Shown: positions 10,303-20,127, counted from the stretch's first letter. The stretch is 64,000 nt of DNA from Glossina fuscipes (GCF_014805625.2 NW_023998422.1:7915172-7979171), one strand, 5' to 3'. A program made the numbers and translations. Notes: a model not told the origin generated them from the letters alone.

Positions 10303-13008
10303 TTATCTATTGTTTGTGAAAGTCGAGACGTTGTGGACTGGTCGCTCTCTCCAGTTCTTCTCGCTTAACGCTAGTTGAATGATGTAAGATAGTAGACCTC
10401 TTCTATGTTCGTCCCCATTTGGGCAGGATCCTTTCTCTTTAAAGAAGGGGATTCGGTCGACAATGGTCGCCGTAGTACGTGCCCGCATATTTTGATCCGG
10501 CATATGCTTGTTGTATATCAAGTATAAGAGATGGTATACTTCTTTAAATAGTGTGTTAACATTTTCCTTGATAAATTCTGGCTTTAAATAGCCGCTTGCC
10601 AGGATGTCGCTGTCATTTACGTTTTTAGCCACATAATGGCGGCCCACTCTCAAACATGCTTGTCTTTTTTTCAGTGCCAAATCCTGCATGCATGCCTGGC
10701 ACCGTACATTATCCCTTATGTACTGACCTACTCCATATCCTGTCAGTAGCCGGAAATATTTGTGGTGTTCAGGTGTCCTTTGTTCGGTGTCAATGTTCTC
10801 ATACGCCACGCCATTCAGGCCGACCGGTCGGAATTCGTCGTCGGCCTGTTGTTCAAGTTGATAGTTAAAGTTTTGGATGACCTCATAGTCGTCGTCGGTT
10901 GTCGATGTCATCCAAAACTCCTTCTCGTATGTCATGAAGCGTTTTATAATCTGGATTATATCCCGTGGTGTTCGCAATCGTAATCTACTTGTTGGCGCCA
11001 TATTACATATAAACCGCTCCAATACGTCCTTGCTTACCCTGTACCCTGAAATTGATATATCAGGATAAGCCTGCAGCTGTTCCTCCACTATTTTTATAAA
11101 ATTGGTTGCAGTCATTCGGATTGCCTTCGATGCCTCCGACCTCTTTTGCTTCTTCTTCATATAATTTAATACATACTTTAAATTTTTTTTATTCTGTTCC
11201 CAAGTATCCCTATTCAGTTTGTTTCGGTGTAAAACGTTTGTAAATATGGTCATCGCATGAATATATTTATATGTCTTCATTACCTTAGAGCCGCCTGTGG
11301 TTTTTGAGTCAATAGTCGATCTTAAAGTCGATGGCGTGATGTTATCGTAGAATGCGATGACATCTTGGGGGTACCGCGGGGACGCTGCGACGATTGTCGG
11401 AAGAACTCCTTTGTTTAGCCAGAAGTTGCATTTGGCTAAGTTTTCATCCTTTAAATAATTGCTTTTTAGCTCGGCTAAAATTTTTATATTGTAGTTTGTT
11501 GAATCTGTTATCACACATCTATGGAAATTCGTGATTAAGTGGATATAGTCATTTAAGAGGCGTACCTTGAACCGCGTTCCATCGCTTGCTTTTTTAACGA
11601 GCGCTCCGGTTTCGAATCCTCGGAGTGTTGACTTGTGCGCATTGGATCTATCGCACACGACTGCCTTAATATCCAGGCCAATACCTTTTAGTAATTTAAT
11701 ATATTCATGTAGAATTCTTCTGGCCCCGGAGTATTGGATAAATCCGTGTACGCCGAGTAGCATATTGAACGCCGTCAATATGCTACGCGCTCCGAATAGG
11801 AGAAACTTTTGTATTTTACCTGCTTCTCCTTTTTCATTATAGGTGCACTTATATAGCCTGTCTTCTGCTGCCGAATATGTTGTTTCTGGTTTTGTAAATA
11901 TTTCGTCAAACGTTAACACTACTACTTTATCTTGAGGGGTTAATCTTGTTACCACCTCTCGTAGACCTACGAAATCCGGCAGTATTTCGGTCTCTGCTAA
12001 GTTGAATGTTGTGTCCTCTGCCAAGTTGAATGTTGTGTCCTCTGGTAAGTTGAATTTTGTGTCTTCTGGTAAGTTGAATTTTATGTCTTCTGGTAAGTTG
12101 AATGTTGTATCATTTGATGAGTTGAATGTTGTGTCTTCTGGTAAGTTGAATTTTGTGTCTTCTGGTAAGTTGAATGTTGTGTCTTCTGGTAAGTTGAATG
12201 TTGTATCATTTGGTGAGTTGAATGTGGTGTGCTCTGGTAAGTTGAATTTTGTGTCTTCTGGTAAGTTGAATGTTGTGTCTTCTGGTAAGTTGAATTTTGT
12301 GTCTTCTGGTAAGTTGAATGTTGTATCATTAGGTAAGTTGAATGTTGTGTCTTCCGGTAAGTTGAATTTTGTGTCTTCTGGTAAGTTGAATGTTGTATCA
12401 TTTGGTGAGTTGAGGTGACACCGTTTTGCTGCTGCTGCATCCTGGATCATCAGGTCCTCGTGGCGCCGTTTTTGGCTTCGTTCTGCTGCCTGGGCCGAGG
12501 TTGACGGCCCATCGTTTTCGTAGTTATCTTCGTCTATATTAATCCTATCTACAATACCTAAATTAGCGGGGCTTCGTATATTAATATTAGCCTGTCCGAG
12601 GTCTACTGCTAAGTCCTCTGAATTTCTGTCCTGTCCGTGGTCTATTGATAAGTCCTCTGAATTTCTATCTACTTCTACTGGCATTTTTCGATCCGCGATC
12701 AATTGCTTAGTTAGTCTGTCGGTTGCGCGACGCAGCCCTAACTCTGCCGCGTACCATAAAAACGCGCCTAGCTTCGATCGTACTCTTGTGTCTGGTCTGT
12801 CTAGTCTTCTCAGTTGCATTTTAATTGATTTCGTCTTATTTTTTAAGTCTTCAGTCGTAACATTATATTCTAATTTCGATGTGAGATCGGCGGCTAACTT
12901 CCTGGCAGCAGCGTTCACTTCCCACTTCACTCGCGTATTCCCTACGCCCCATAATTCCCGATACTTAAACAATTGGACACTAAACAATGAGTTTGGTATG
13001 TATGTCAT
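10303..13008 (-). CDS. Transposase-like protein, 901 aa, with internal octapeptide array
   Basis: One uninterrupted 901-codon frame from the ATG at 13008. Residues about 1-110 are basic and helical. About 195-335 is an array of an eight-residue unit (FNLPEDTT/K). About 345-560 looks like an RNase H-type fold: VVLTFDEIF, then GLDIKAVVCDRSNAHKSTLRG, then NDYIHLITNFHRCVI. That order resembles the catalytic region of P-superfamily (THAP9-like) transposases. A C-terminal part has a cysteine pair (VRCQACMQD) and ends FTNNR. No THAP zinc finger is evident at the N-terminus and no terminal inverted repeats were found. Being intact suggests recent activity or domestication. Alternatives: a gene of the neighbouring Polinton-like element, or a different DNA-transposon family. 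The family call is by pattern only. Confidence 0.6.
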   Translation of the reverse strand: MTYIPNSLFSVQLFKYRELWGVGNTRVKWEVNAAARKLAADLTSKLEYNVTTEDLKNKTKSIKMQLRRLDRPDTRVRSKLGAFLWYAAELGLRRATDRLTKQLIADRKMPVEVDRNSEDLSIDHGQDRNSEDLAVDLGQANINIRSPANLGIVDRINIDEDNYENDGPSTSAQAAERSQKRRHEDLMIQDAAAAKRCHLNSPNDTTFNLPEDTKFNLPEDTTFNLPNDTTFNLPEDTKFNLPEDTTFNLPEDTKFNLPEHTTFNSPNDTTFNLPEDTTFNLPEDTKFNLPEDTTFNSSNDTTFNLPEDIKFNLPEDTKFNLPEDTTFNLAEDTTFNLAETEILPDFVGLREVVTRLTPQDKVVVLTFDEIFTKPETTYSAAEDRLYKCTYNEKGEAGKIQKFLLFGARSILTAFNMLLGVHGFIQYSGARRILHEYIKLLKGIGLDIKAVVCDRSNAHKSTLRGFETGALVKKASDGTRFKVRLLNDYIHLITNFHRCVITDSTNYNIKILAELKSNYLKDENLAKCNFWLNKGVLPTIVAASPRYPQDVIAFYDNITPSTLRSTIDSKTTGGSKVMKTYKYIHAMTIFTNVLHRNKLNRDTWEQNKKNLKYVLNYMKKKQKRSEASKAIRMTATNFIKIVEEQLQAYPDISISGYRVSKDVLERFICNMAPTSRLRLRTPRDIIQIIKRFMTYEKEFWMTSTTDDDYEVIQNFNYQLEQQADDEFRPVGLNGVAYENIDTEQRTPEHHKYFRLLTGYGVGQYIRDNVRCQACMQDLALKKRQACLRVGRHYVAKNVNDSDILASGYLKPEFIKENVNTLFKEVYHLLYLIYNKHMPDQNMRARTTATIVDRIPFFKEKGSCPNGDEHRRGLLSYIIQLALSEKNWRERPVHNVSTFTNNR
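12002..12418 (-). repeat. 24-bp coding minisatellite, about 17 units
   Basis: Successive 24-bp units reading FNLPEDTT or FNLPEDTK, with variants FNSPNDTT and FNLAEDTT, form about 17 units inside the transposase-like ORF. The array is also open in other frames, including one on the opposite strand, as expected for a multiple-of-three unit. The interleaving of variants suggests repeated slippage or unequal exchange while keeping the frame. Confidence 0.95.
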
Positions 13009-14340
13009 TATTATAATTATAATAATAATAGTAATCGTAATAATAATAGTAATAATAATAGTAATAATAAGACCAATAATAGAAAAGTGATAGAATAATA
13101 ATAATGATAATCTGAAAAGAAAATAATATTAAATAATCAGATTCATTCATTTATTAAGCCCTTCACAATAAATATCTACATATATGGGGGAACGAAGTCC
13201 GTCAAAAAATTAAATATTAGTCCGGAACAAATCGCCTAAAAGTAAACATATATAAAAATTGTGTAACATTTAAAAGAACAGTCTAATAACCCAAAGTATA
13301 AAACAAAATCGACAAACAATTTCTTCGAAAATTATTAACGACTGAGACATATAAAAAAGGGAGAAGTTGTTTCAAATATACAATACATCTTGCGGTTGTG
13401 ACGACTACTTGTACTCAATTTGCGAAATAAGAAATCGCGAATAAGAAATGGATTTATCCGGACAGACGAACAGGATATCATTGAGAGATTGCAAAACCCC
13501 ACAGATATATAAAGGTATTAATTTTGAATAAGTGACCATTACATCTCGTGTAATTAAATATCAACATGTTAGTAAGGCACATAATGTCGCATCTGAGTCC
13601 GCAATTGATAAATTAAGGAGCTTTATTTATTTGTGAAAATAGAGAATATAAATGAAACGAAAAAAAAAATGATTGTAAAGTGAATAAGATCGATTTACTG
13701 TATGACGCTGTAAGGAATTTCTTGCTTATTATAATTATACACAATTATAAGATTGGCCGAAAATATGCAATGTTTTAAAAAACAAAATTTTTTCCCAAAA
13801 AATATCACGATTTATGCAACATTTTTCCACAAACACACAGGTTTTTTTTTCGCGGATGGTTTTTGACCTCACGTAAAGGAGAAAACATTGCCAGGATGGC
13901 GTGAGGAAAAAGCAACATTTTCTTAAAAGAGCTTAAGCAAAAACCCTCTCTCTGGTAGTTCTAGAGTTAAAAGCCCTTTGAGTGTACTATATTAACACAA
14001 TTAATCAAATAAAGTCCTAATTTTGTGCGACTTTTTTATGGCAATTGTCTATCTTTTAACTTTCCATAACAGGAAGAAATTCTTAAAATTCTTATTAATG
14101 ACTTCTTCGATATGGTGAAAAATGAAAAAAACGAAGTTGCTTTTTTAAATTCAATTTATTAATTTTATATTTTTTACATCTTTGTACAATACTTTTAAAT
14201 TGTAACTAATAATTTTAAATTACAACTAAATTAAATATAAATTTTAAATTAATATTAACTATAAACTAAATGATATGGGCTCCATCCTTTGTTTTTGTTT
14301 TTATTATTTTTATTATCTTTTTTTTATTTATTTTTAAACA
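13009..14340. other. Non-coding AT-rich stretch 5' of the transposase-like ORF
   Basis: No convincing frame on either strand. It includes an AATAAT/GTAATA simple-repeat tract at 13,010-13,070 immediately upstream of the ORF start. No terminal inverted repeat matching the other side of the ORF could be found by eye. Confidence 0.5.
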
Positions 14341-14347
14341 CTGTGAT

Positions 14348-14430
14348 CTGTTTTGTAGAGCTTTCATCAACCTCTACAAAACAGTTCTGCTTCCAAAGGA
14401 ACACTTCAGAGCTATCATCAACCTCTGAAG
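14348..14430. other. Twin hairpins with near-identical 11-nt loops
   Basis: Hairpin 1 has a perfect 13-bp stem, CTGTTTTGTAGAG (14,348-14,360) with CTCTACAAAACAG (14,372-14,384), around the loop CTTTCATCAAC. Hairpin 2 has an 8-bp stem, CTTCAGAG (14,404-14,411) with CTCTGAAG (14,423-14,430), extendable with mismatches to AAAGG/CCTTT, around the loop CTATCATCAAC. Stem sequences differ while both loop size and loop sequence are kept. Confidence 0.8.
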
Positions 14431-14768
14431 GTTCCCTTTAAAGCAAACGATTTAAAGTCTAATTCTAAAAAGGCTTGTTACATGTATAAACTTTAAAGTG
14501 CAAATTAGCATAATTCTTTTGCAAAAAAGAAAAACAAAAATTATGTCGTAATTCAACTGGCTGAGTATTACATTGTGAATTGCAATACGATGCCAGGCGC
14601 TCCAATTAAAATAACTATTGAATAGTCGAATTAAGTATAAATAGTTCCAATTGTAATAAAGAAAGCCAATTCTTATCATAGCAATTCATACAATTCAAGT
14701 TAAACAATACCACAACTACACTCACTATTAAACCAAACAACGCAAAAAGGTACTATCACAGTTTTCAA

Positions 14769-15011
14769 GGACAAAATATTAAACATAAAAGCATATCTAA
14801 ATTATTTTCAAATCAAAGAACTAAGCCTCAACCCCACTAACGAACAAAAACCCGTCATTACCAATATTAACGATACATACATTATAACCATATTCAAAAA
14901 CGTTCTCGACGACTACGTTAAGCCCGCTATCTTCGCGGCCCAACCAAAAACCTTTTCCGAAGCAATTAATATTGCGCTATTGAAGGTACGACCCAAACAA
15001 ATTCATAGGTA
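14769..15011 (+). pseudogene. Gag-like scrap of an LTR retroelement
   Basis: A frame containing FKNVLDDYVKPAIFAAQPKT followed by FSEAINIALLK resembles the capsid portion of gypsy-type insect Gag proteins. About 50 bases further the asparagine-rich tail (NQNNRNQYQNNNPNRNKCER, in another frame) is typical of the Gag C-terminus before the zinc knuckle. No LTR, protease or reverse transcriptase is present. It abuts the Polinton-like module and could alternatively be part of it. Confidence 0.35.
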
Positions 15012-15150
15012 ATTAGACTAAATTACCAAAAGAAAACCTCACACAATCACCACAACAACAACGAAAACTCCTACACTAACCAAAACAACAGAAATCAATA
15101 TCAAAACAATAATCCCAATAGAAACAAATGCGAGAGGCCAACATAATTAA

Positions 15151-15450
15151 ATGATAATACTAATAATAGTAATGACTTCTATAAATAAATTTGGAGAAGG
15201 TTTAATTAATCATCATCATTATCAGTACAACAATTCTAAGTTAAAGACAAATTTATTAAAAACGCTTGGCATTAGTGTAGATAGTAATAGCATAGATTTT
15301 CATAAGAAAAGACTTTGTAATTTAATTGCACCTACAGACCCCAAAGATGCTGTAACAAAAGCATATCTGCTAAGAAAAAATGATGTGTTAACAGATAGTG
15401 TAAACAATCTAACTAACAACTACATACATTTCAAAAATGAATCCCATTGA
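15151..15450 (+). CDS. Fibre-like ORF of the Polinton-like module
   Basis: 99 codons. After an N-terminal part of no clear family, residues about 55-75 read KKRLCNLIAPTDPKDAVTKA. The pattern R-L-x-N-L-x-x-P-x-x-x-x-D-A-V-x-K-x-Y-L occurs in phage tail-fibre hinge regions and in fibre-like proteins of Polinton/adintovirus elements. It is followed by a Thr/Asn-rich helical part. It overlaps the next ORF's start by 14 bases in a different frame, a virus-like compact arrangement. Function is inferred from pattern and context. Confidence 0.45.
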   Translation: MIILIIVMTSINKFGEGLINHHHYQYNNSKLKTNLLKTLGISVDSNSIDFHKKRLCNLIAPTDPKDAVTKAYLLRKNDVLTDSVNNLTNNYIHFKNESH

Positions 15451-15754
15451 GGACGATATGAGACAATTTCAAAACTAATATGATTCACAAATGAATAGTA
15501 TGAAAAAACAAATAGATGAATTATATACGACAATCAGAAATGATATTAATAGCGAAGTTAAACAAGTTGAGATAACTCTTAAGAATCAACTAATTAATGC
15601 AAATGAAAGCTATATGAATAAGATTGCGGAGCGACTCGATAAAATTGAAGAAAATGTTAAATTAATTGAACAGACTGTTAAAGCGTATTTGTACAATGAG
15701 AATAAGAAATTTATAAATAAGATTGAAGAACGATTTCAAATAATCGAGGACTAA
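15437..15754 (+). pseudogene. Coiled-coil ORF with early stop, Polinton-like module
   Basis: The frame begins at the ATG at 15,437 and meets TAA at 15,476 after 13 codons. It then continues in the same frame from an internal ATG (15,491) as 87 codons of almost uninterrupted heptad coiled coil (IEENVKLIEQTVKAYLYNEN). It could be expressed from the internal start, or it may be a dead copy. Probably a structural or fibre partner of the preceding ORF. Confidence 0.4.
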
Positions 15755-15923
15755 CTTTTCAAATCGATTGGTTTAAAGGAGCGAGAACAACAAGGCAAGG
15801 ATGTAAAAAAAGGGAAGATCAACTAAGAGAAGTAATATATAAATATATATATATATATATATAACAACAAGACTAGCAAACAAACAAAAATAGATTAAAG
15901 CGCATAGTGCATAGTGCAAGTGC

Positions 15924-16320
15924 ATGATGGATAAAAGAGATATAAGAGATATAGTTAATGAACTACACAAAGAAGCACGTAAATATTTCAAAAGAAGACG
16001 AGTTGTCATGAATGGAATTGATGATTTATGGCAAGCCGATTTGGTTGAAATGATAAACTATGCAGTACAAAATAACGGTTATCATTATCTTTTAACAGTA
16101 ATAGATACGTTTTCGAAAAAGACTTGGGCTATGGCGGTGAAAAACAAAACTGCTCAAAACGTAACGAATGCTATGAAAGAAATTTTCGAGAAAAATCATC
16201 GCAAACCGAAAAATTTACAAACTGACGATGGTAAAGAGTTTTTCAATAGTCAATTTCATTAATTGATGCAAAACAATCATATTAATCACTATTCAACATA
16301 TAGGCGTTACCTATTGCAAA
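15924..16320 (+). pseudogene. Polinton-type integrase fragment (rve family), broken
   Basis: A retroviral-type integrase core of the kind carried by Polintons/adintoviruses and their host-derived relatives. Seen: DDLWQADLVEM (first catalytic Asp), YLLTVIDTFSKKTWAMAV, and PKNLQTDDGKEFFNSQFH (second Asp). An in-frame TAA at 16,260-16,262 interrupts the gene, and the frame then continues with INHYSTYR as the family would. The match ends before the conserved Glu region, so the catalytic triad is incomplete. The coding of an N-terminal zinc-binding domain is also missing. The enzyme would have inserted the element's DNA ends into the host genome. Confidence 0.75.
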
Positions 16321-16500
16321 CTATTTTCCCCCAATTGAACTTCATGAAAATTATGTTTGCGGACTAATAAGTTTCGATACGTATCATTCAATTCCAAATC
16401 TCGATCGGGAAAACAACTAATTTCATATTGGTAGCCATCAAATCACAATTCATAAGAGTTTTCTGATATAGTTGATTTAATTACAAGTAAATATCATGAT

Positions 16501-16956
16501 ATGAATGATAAAGGGGGCATACTCAATATTCAAGCAAATTATAATACGTTACAGACACACATAAAGAGTACAATAGATCCAATTTATTTCGATAAAAAGC
16601 GCTCGATTGGATCATTATTGGGATTTAGTAAGAGAAAATTACAACAGGGTATAGAACACTATTCGGATAAAACAATCGATATAACGAAGATTAATACCAT
16701 ACTGATTGAATGTAATATTGTAAGTGGGTCTTATATAAACAATATATCAGCGCATACTCTTCATCAGTTCTCGCTTACTGTTAGTCCAGGTTATAAAATT
16801 GTAAAGAAACCGACTAATGTGATATATTTACCTATAAATACAAGAACGATAAATTCTATTGTTTTGAAAATTGTCGATCAATCTGGCAATTTAATAAATT
16901 TTCGTATAGAAAAAATTTCAATAAGATTGCATTTAAAACCATCATCGCACACATAA
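16501..16956 (+). CDS. Minor capsid (penton-like) protein candidate
   Basis: 151 codons, uninterrupted. The N-terminal part (GSLLGFSKRKLQQGIEHYSD) and a beta-rich second half (LHQFSLTVSPGYKIVKKPTN, VVIYLPI-type strands) resemble the small jelly-roll protein coded just ahead of the major capsid gene in Polinton/adintovirus elements. Position between integrase and major capsid supports this. The call rests on order and general pattern, without a profile search. Confidence 0.55.
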   Translation: MNDKGGILNIQANYNTLQTHIKSTIDPIYFDKKRSIGSLLGFSKRKLQQGIEHYSDKTIDITKINTILIECNIVSGSYINNISAHTLHQFSLTVSPGYKIVKKPTNVIYLPINTRTINSIVLKIVDQSGNLINFRIEKISIRLHLKPSSHT

Positions 16957-17224
16957 GGATGATAATATTCAACAAAAAAGATGTATTCAACGTGATTCAA
17001 CGTTCACTTCAACGCCATCATCAATAGAATACACAACGAAGAAATTATCATCGTCATCATCATCATCAGGGACGCCGCCAACGTGCAGAGATAATAAGAA
17101 TAATAAAAAAATACAAACGAATAAACCCAAGCAGCAAAACTACTAATACCCTAAGTAGAATTAATCAGGAATTTTTAAATAGTCTGGGATTTCAATTAAA
17201 ATAGACAGAAAAAAAACCAAAAAA

Positions 17225-18401
17225 ATGAGTAATATAATGAGTAACATATTACAAAAAACACAATTTGATAATTCGATTATAAAAAAAGAATATCACAGTT
17301 ACACATCGTATTTACAATCATTTAAAAATAATGATGAAATTCGTATATCAATTCAAAATCAAGATTTGTATATGTTACCAAGTGAAAGCTTTCTATACAT
17401 TGAAGGAACTGCAAAGGAAGATGGCACAATCTCTAATAATATAAAACTGTTAAACAATTGTATGGCGCATCTATTTGATGAAATTCGATATGAGCTTAAC
17501 GGTATAGAAATTGATTGTACACGTCATTTGGGCATTATAACGGAAATAAAAAATTTCACATCATTGAATAAACGTGAGAGTAAGAGCCTACTGAATGCAG
17601 GATGGTCGCCATTTAATAACGATGAACTCACTATTGTGAGCGGTTATTTCAACTTTTGTATACCACTGAAGATGCTACTTGGATTTGCAGAAGATTTCAA
17701 TAAAATCATAGTTAATTCTAAACATGAACTAATTTTACTACGATCTAAAGATGATAAACAAGCTATTACAACTACCGTGGCAAACGAGCAAATTAAATTA
17801 ATTATTTTGAATATTACATGGAAGATGCCATATGTTCAACTCGCTGACGCTTACAAATTAGAGGTGTTTAAAAAAATCAATTCTCGCCAACCGTTAAATA
17901 TATGCTTGAGAACTTGGGATATGTATTATTATCCTACACTTCCACAGAGTGCAGCCGTCTTATGGAATGTTAAGTTAGCCAGTGAAAACGAACGACCGCG
18001 GTTTCTACTTATAGCATTTCGAAACGCCGAAAACAAATGTACTCATTGCAATTTAACGAATGTAAAGGTACATCTAAATTCCGATTCATATCCATATGAT
18101 GATTTGAATCTTAAAATTCAGTCGAAAACAATTCGCTCTACTCTATGACATGTATTCAAGATTTCAACAAAGTTATTATTTACGCGATCCATATCCGCTA
18201 TTGAAACGTAATGAGTTTCTCACGCTTGCCCCCATAGTTGTTCTGGACGTAACACATGAAAATGAATCGGTTAAAACCGGACCAATCGATATCCGTATTG
18301 AATTGAAAGCTTCAAGTAACGCACCAGCATACTGTTTAATTATACACGATAAAATATTTGACTATGTACCCCTTACAAATGAAGTAAGAAAAATATTGTA
18401 A
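17225..18401 (+). pseudogene. Double-jelly-roll major capsid-like gene, frameshifted
   Basis: A 307-codon frame (17,225-18,148) is followed at once by an 83-codon frame (18,150-18,401) in another phase. A single frameshift near 18,135-18,150 explains the break. The first part has NSIIKKEYHSYTSYLQ and LLNNCMAHLFDEIRYELNG near the start; the second has PYPLLKRNEFLTLAPIVVLD and DIRIELKASSNAP. This matches the general plan of the insect Polinton/adintovirus major capsid protein. AT content and codon use differ from host genes nearby. It ends 30 bases before a mariner insertion. Whether the frameshift is genuine or a sequence error cannot be told here. Confidence 0.65.
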
Positions 18402-18431
18402 ATTGTAATAAAATAGCAATAAAATAATATA

Positions 18432-19669
18432 TTAGTTTGGGGAAAAAGAAATCCATTATTTTTATGTGAACTTCAGGACTTTATTTAACATGCTTCGGAT
18501 TGTCCGATTTGGGTCAAATATGCACCGTTTTGTTGTATGATTTGTTGTCATTTTAAAGGTAACTTCAAAATGCCTCTCTCATAGAAGTCCTGGTCTCTAT
18601 TTGCAAAAACCTCTAGTAGTCGATTTTCACAATCCTCCCTACATTTCAATTTTTTATCATTAAAGAAATTTTGCAATGCAAGAAAAAGATGATAATCGCT
18701 TGGTGCCAAATCCGGACTGTATGGCGGACGCATTAAAACTTCCCAACCAACCTCCCGAAGTTTCTGGCGAGTCACTGTAGATGTGTGTGGCCTAGCGTTG
18801 TCCTGGTGGAAAACGACACCTCTCCAGTTGTTGACAGTAGAGATCAGAATTTAGCGTTTGGCCATATGGAAGCAACTCATAATAAATAATCCCCTGCCAG
18901 TCCCACCAAATGCATAGCAAAACCTTCCTGGCCGTTAGTCCTGTTTTGGCCACCGTTTGAGGTGCTTCACCGCTCTTTGACCACGATCGTTTTCGCACAG
19001 GGTTATCGTATGTGATCCATTTCTCATCTCCAGTCACCATCCGTTTAAGAAATGAGTCTATCTCATTCCGCTTGGCCAACGCTTCGCAGATGGAAATTCG
19101 ATCCATCATGTTTTTTTCTGTTAATTAGTGTGGCACCCAAACATCGAGCTTCTTTTTGAATCCAGCTTTGTGTAAATGGTTTAAAACTGTTTTATGGTCG
19201 ATTTTTAGCTCCTGAGTGATGTTACGACTGCTAACATGCCGGTCAAATTCGATCATTTCTCCGATTTTATCGACATTTTCGACGACTGGCCTACCTGTGC
19301 GAGGTGCATCTTTAACATCAAAAATTCCTGAACGGAATCTACGAAACCAAAATTGCACATAATTGGCTGTTACAGTATCGGAACCATAAACACCATTCAC
19401 AATTTTAGCCGCCTGGCTTGCATTTTCGCCTTTGTCAAAGAAAAACTGTAAAATGTACCGAATTTTCTCTTTGTTCACTTCCATTTTTAACACGCTTTAA
19501 CTCACAACTGAATGCACCAAACAAAAAACAGCAAAAGAATTTTTTTTACTGCGAAATGTCACCTTTCCAACGAGCCTAAATCTGAAATTGTTTGATCGAT
19601 ACTTTACGAGAAATCTACCAGTGCAGCCATCTACCGAAAAAATAATGGATTGCTTTTTCTCCAAACTAA
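18432..19669 (-). mobile_element. Dead mariner (Tc1/mariner, DD34D), full length 1,238 bp
   Basis: The ends are inverted repeats of about 31 bp differing at two positions (TTAGTTTGGGGAAAAAGAAA against TTAGTTTGGAGAAAAAGCAA), flanked by TA at 18,430-31 and 19,670-71, the standard target duplication. The transposase reads on the minus strand: helix-turn-helix part 19,493-19,125, a WVPH motif followed directly by an amber stop (19,127-19,125), GDEKWITYDN in the catalytic core (19,109-18,792), a deletion and frameshift after YCQQLE near 18,830, and the last Asp in YSPDLAPSDYHLF (18,775-18,548), with TGA replacing a Trp codon after KLPLK. It is full length but cannot make transposase. It lies 31 bp after the capsid-like gene. 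Confidence 0.97.
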
Positions 19670-19808
19670 TATGAGTTTTTTTATGAAACAAGAAAACGTT
19701 CTTCTTCTCTCTCCATATATATTGAGATATATCATTTAAATTTTGATCATTACATCTTTAAACGCAGCAGCACGCGTTTGCAGGCAAACAAGACAGAAGG
19801 ATATTATA

Positions 19809-19994
19809 ATGAAAATAAATAGATATATTTTGCTTCTTGTATTGAAAATAGTGATTGGTAATCCTATACCGTTCACTATTACTACTCCTCAAGCAGATTC
19901 GAATTCAAAAACTGTAGAGTTCAATTTAACCCTACCCAACGATCATTACCTTTTGATACTCAGTAGTACGCTTTTCATGCTATTATTACGTTGA
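19809..19994 (+). CDS. Small protein with signal/membrane segments
   Basis: 61 codons from the ATG at 19,809: an N-terminal hydrophobic segment (YILLLVLKIVIG), a polar middle (TTPQADSNSKTVEFNLTL) with one N-glycosylation sequon, and a C-terminal hydrophobic segment (HYLLILSSTLFMLLLR). Its last 17 codons fall in the 184-bp direct repeat, so the second repeat copy carries an orphan C-terminus (LILSSTLVILLLR, about 21,704-21,745). It is probably part of the viral-like block, and no family is recognised. Confidence 0.4.
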   Translation: MKINRYILLLVLKIVIGNPIPFTITTPQADSNSKTVEFNLTLPNDHYLLILSSTLFMLLLR

Positions 19995-20127
19995 CATAAA
20001 TAAATAAATGCTGTTAAATAAATATTATGCTTTTTCAATAGTCTTGACGTACGCGCACTCGTATACGTATAGATACGATGAAAAACTTAATTACATTTTT
20101 TCATGTAGATAAAATCAAAAAGCTAAT
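19944..20127 (+). repeat. 184-bp direct repeat, left copy
   Basis: Runs from CATTACCTTTTGATACTCAG to AAAATCAAAAAGCTAAT. The right copy is at 21,697-21,880, with the same length and about seven mismatches. The unit comprises the end of one small ORF, an intergenic leader (containing CTTGACGTACGCGCACTCGT) and the first 16 codons of a second small ORF. Confidence 0.95.

Noticed and set aside
12002..12440. Long frames on both strands over the 24-bp array
   Set aside because: Created by the multiple-of-three repeat unit; the real frame is the 901-codon minus-strand one.
14452..14679. 75-codon minus-strand frame near the twin hairpins
   Set aside because: AT-driven composition (Tyr/Asn/Ile/Phe), no family features.
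10303..18401. A single large Polinton covering the transposase-like ORF and capsid module
   Set aside because: The ORFs are on opposite strands with 1.3 kb of featureless DNA and a Gag-like scrap between; no common terminal repeats were seen, so treated as separate.
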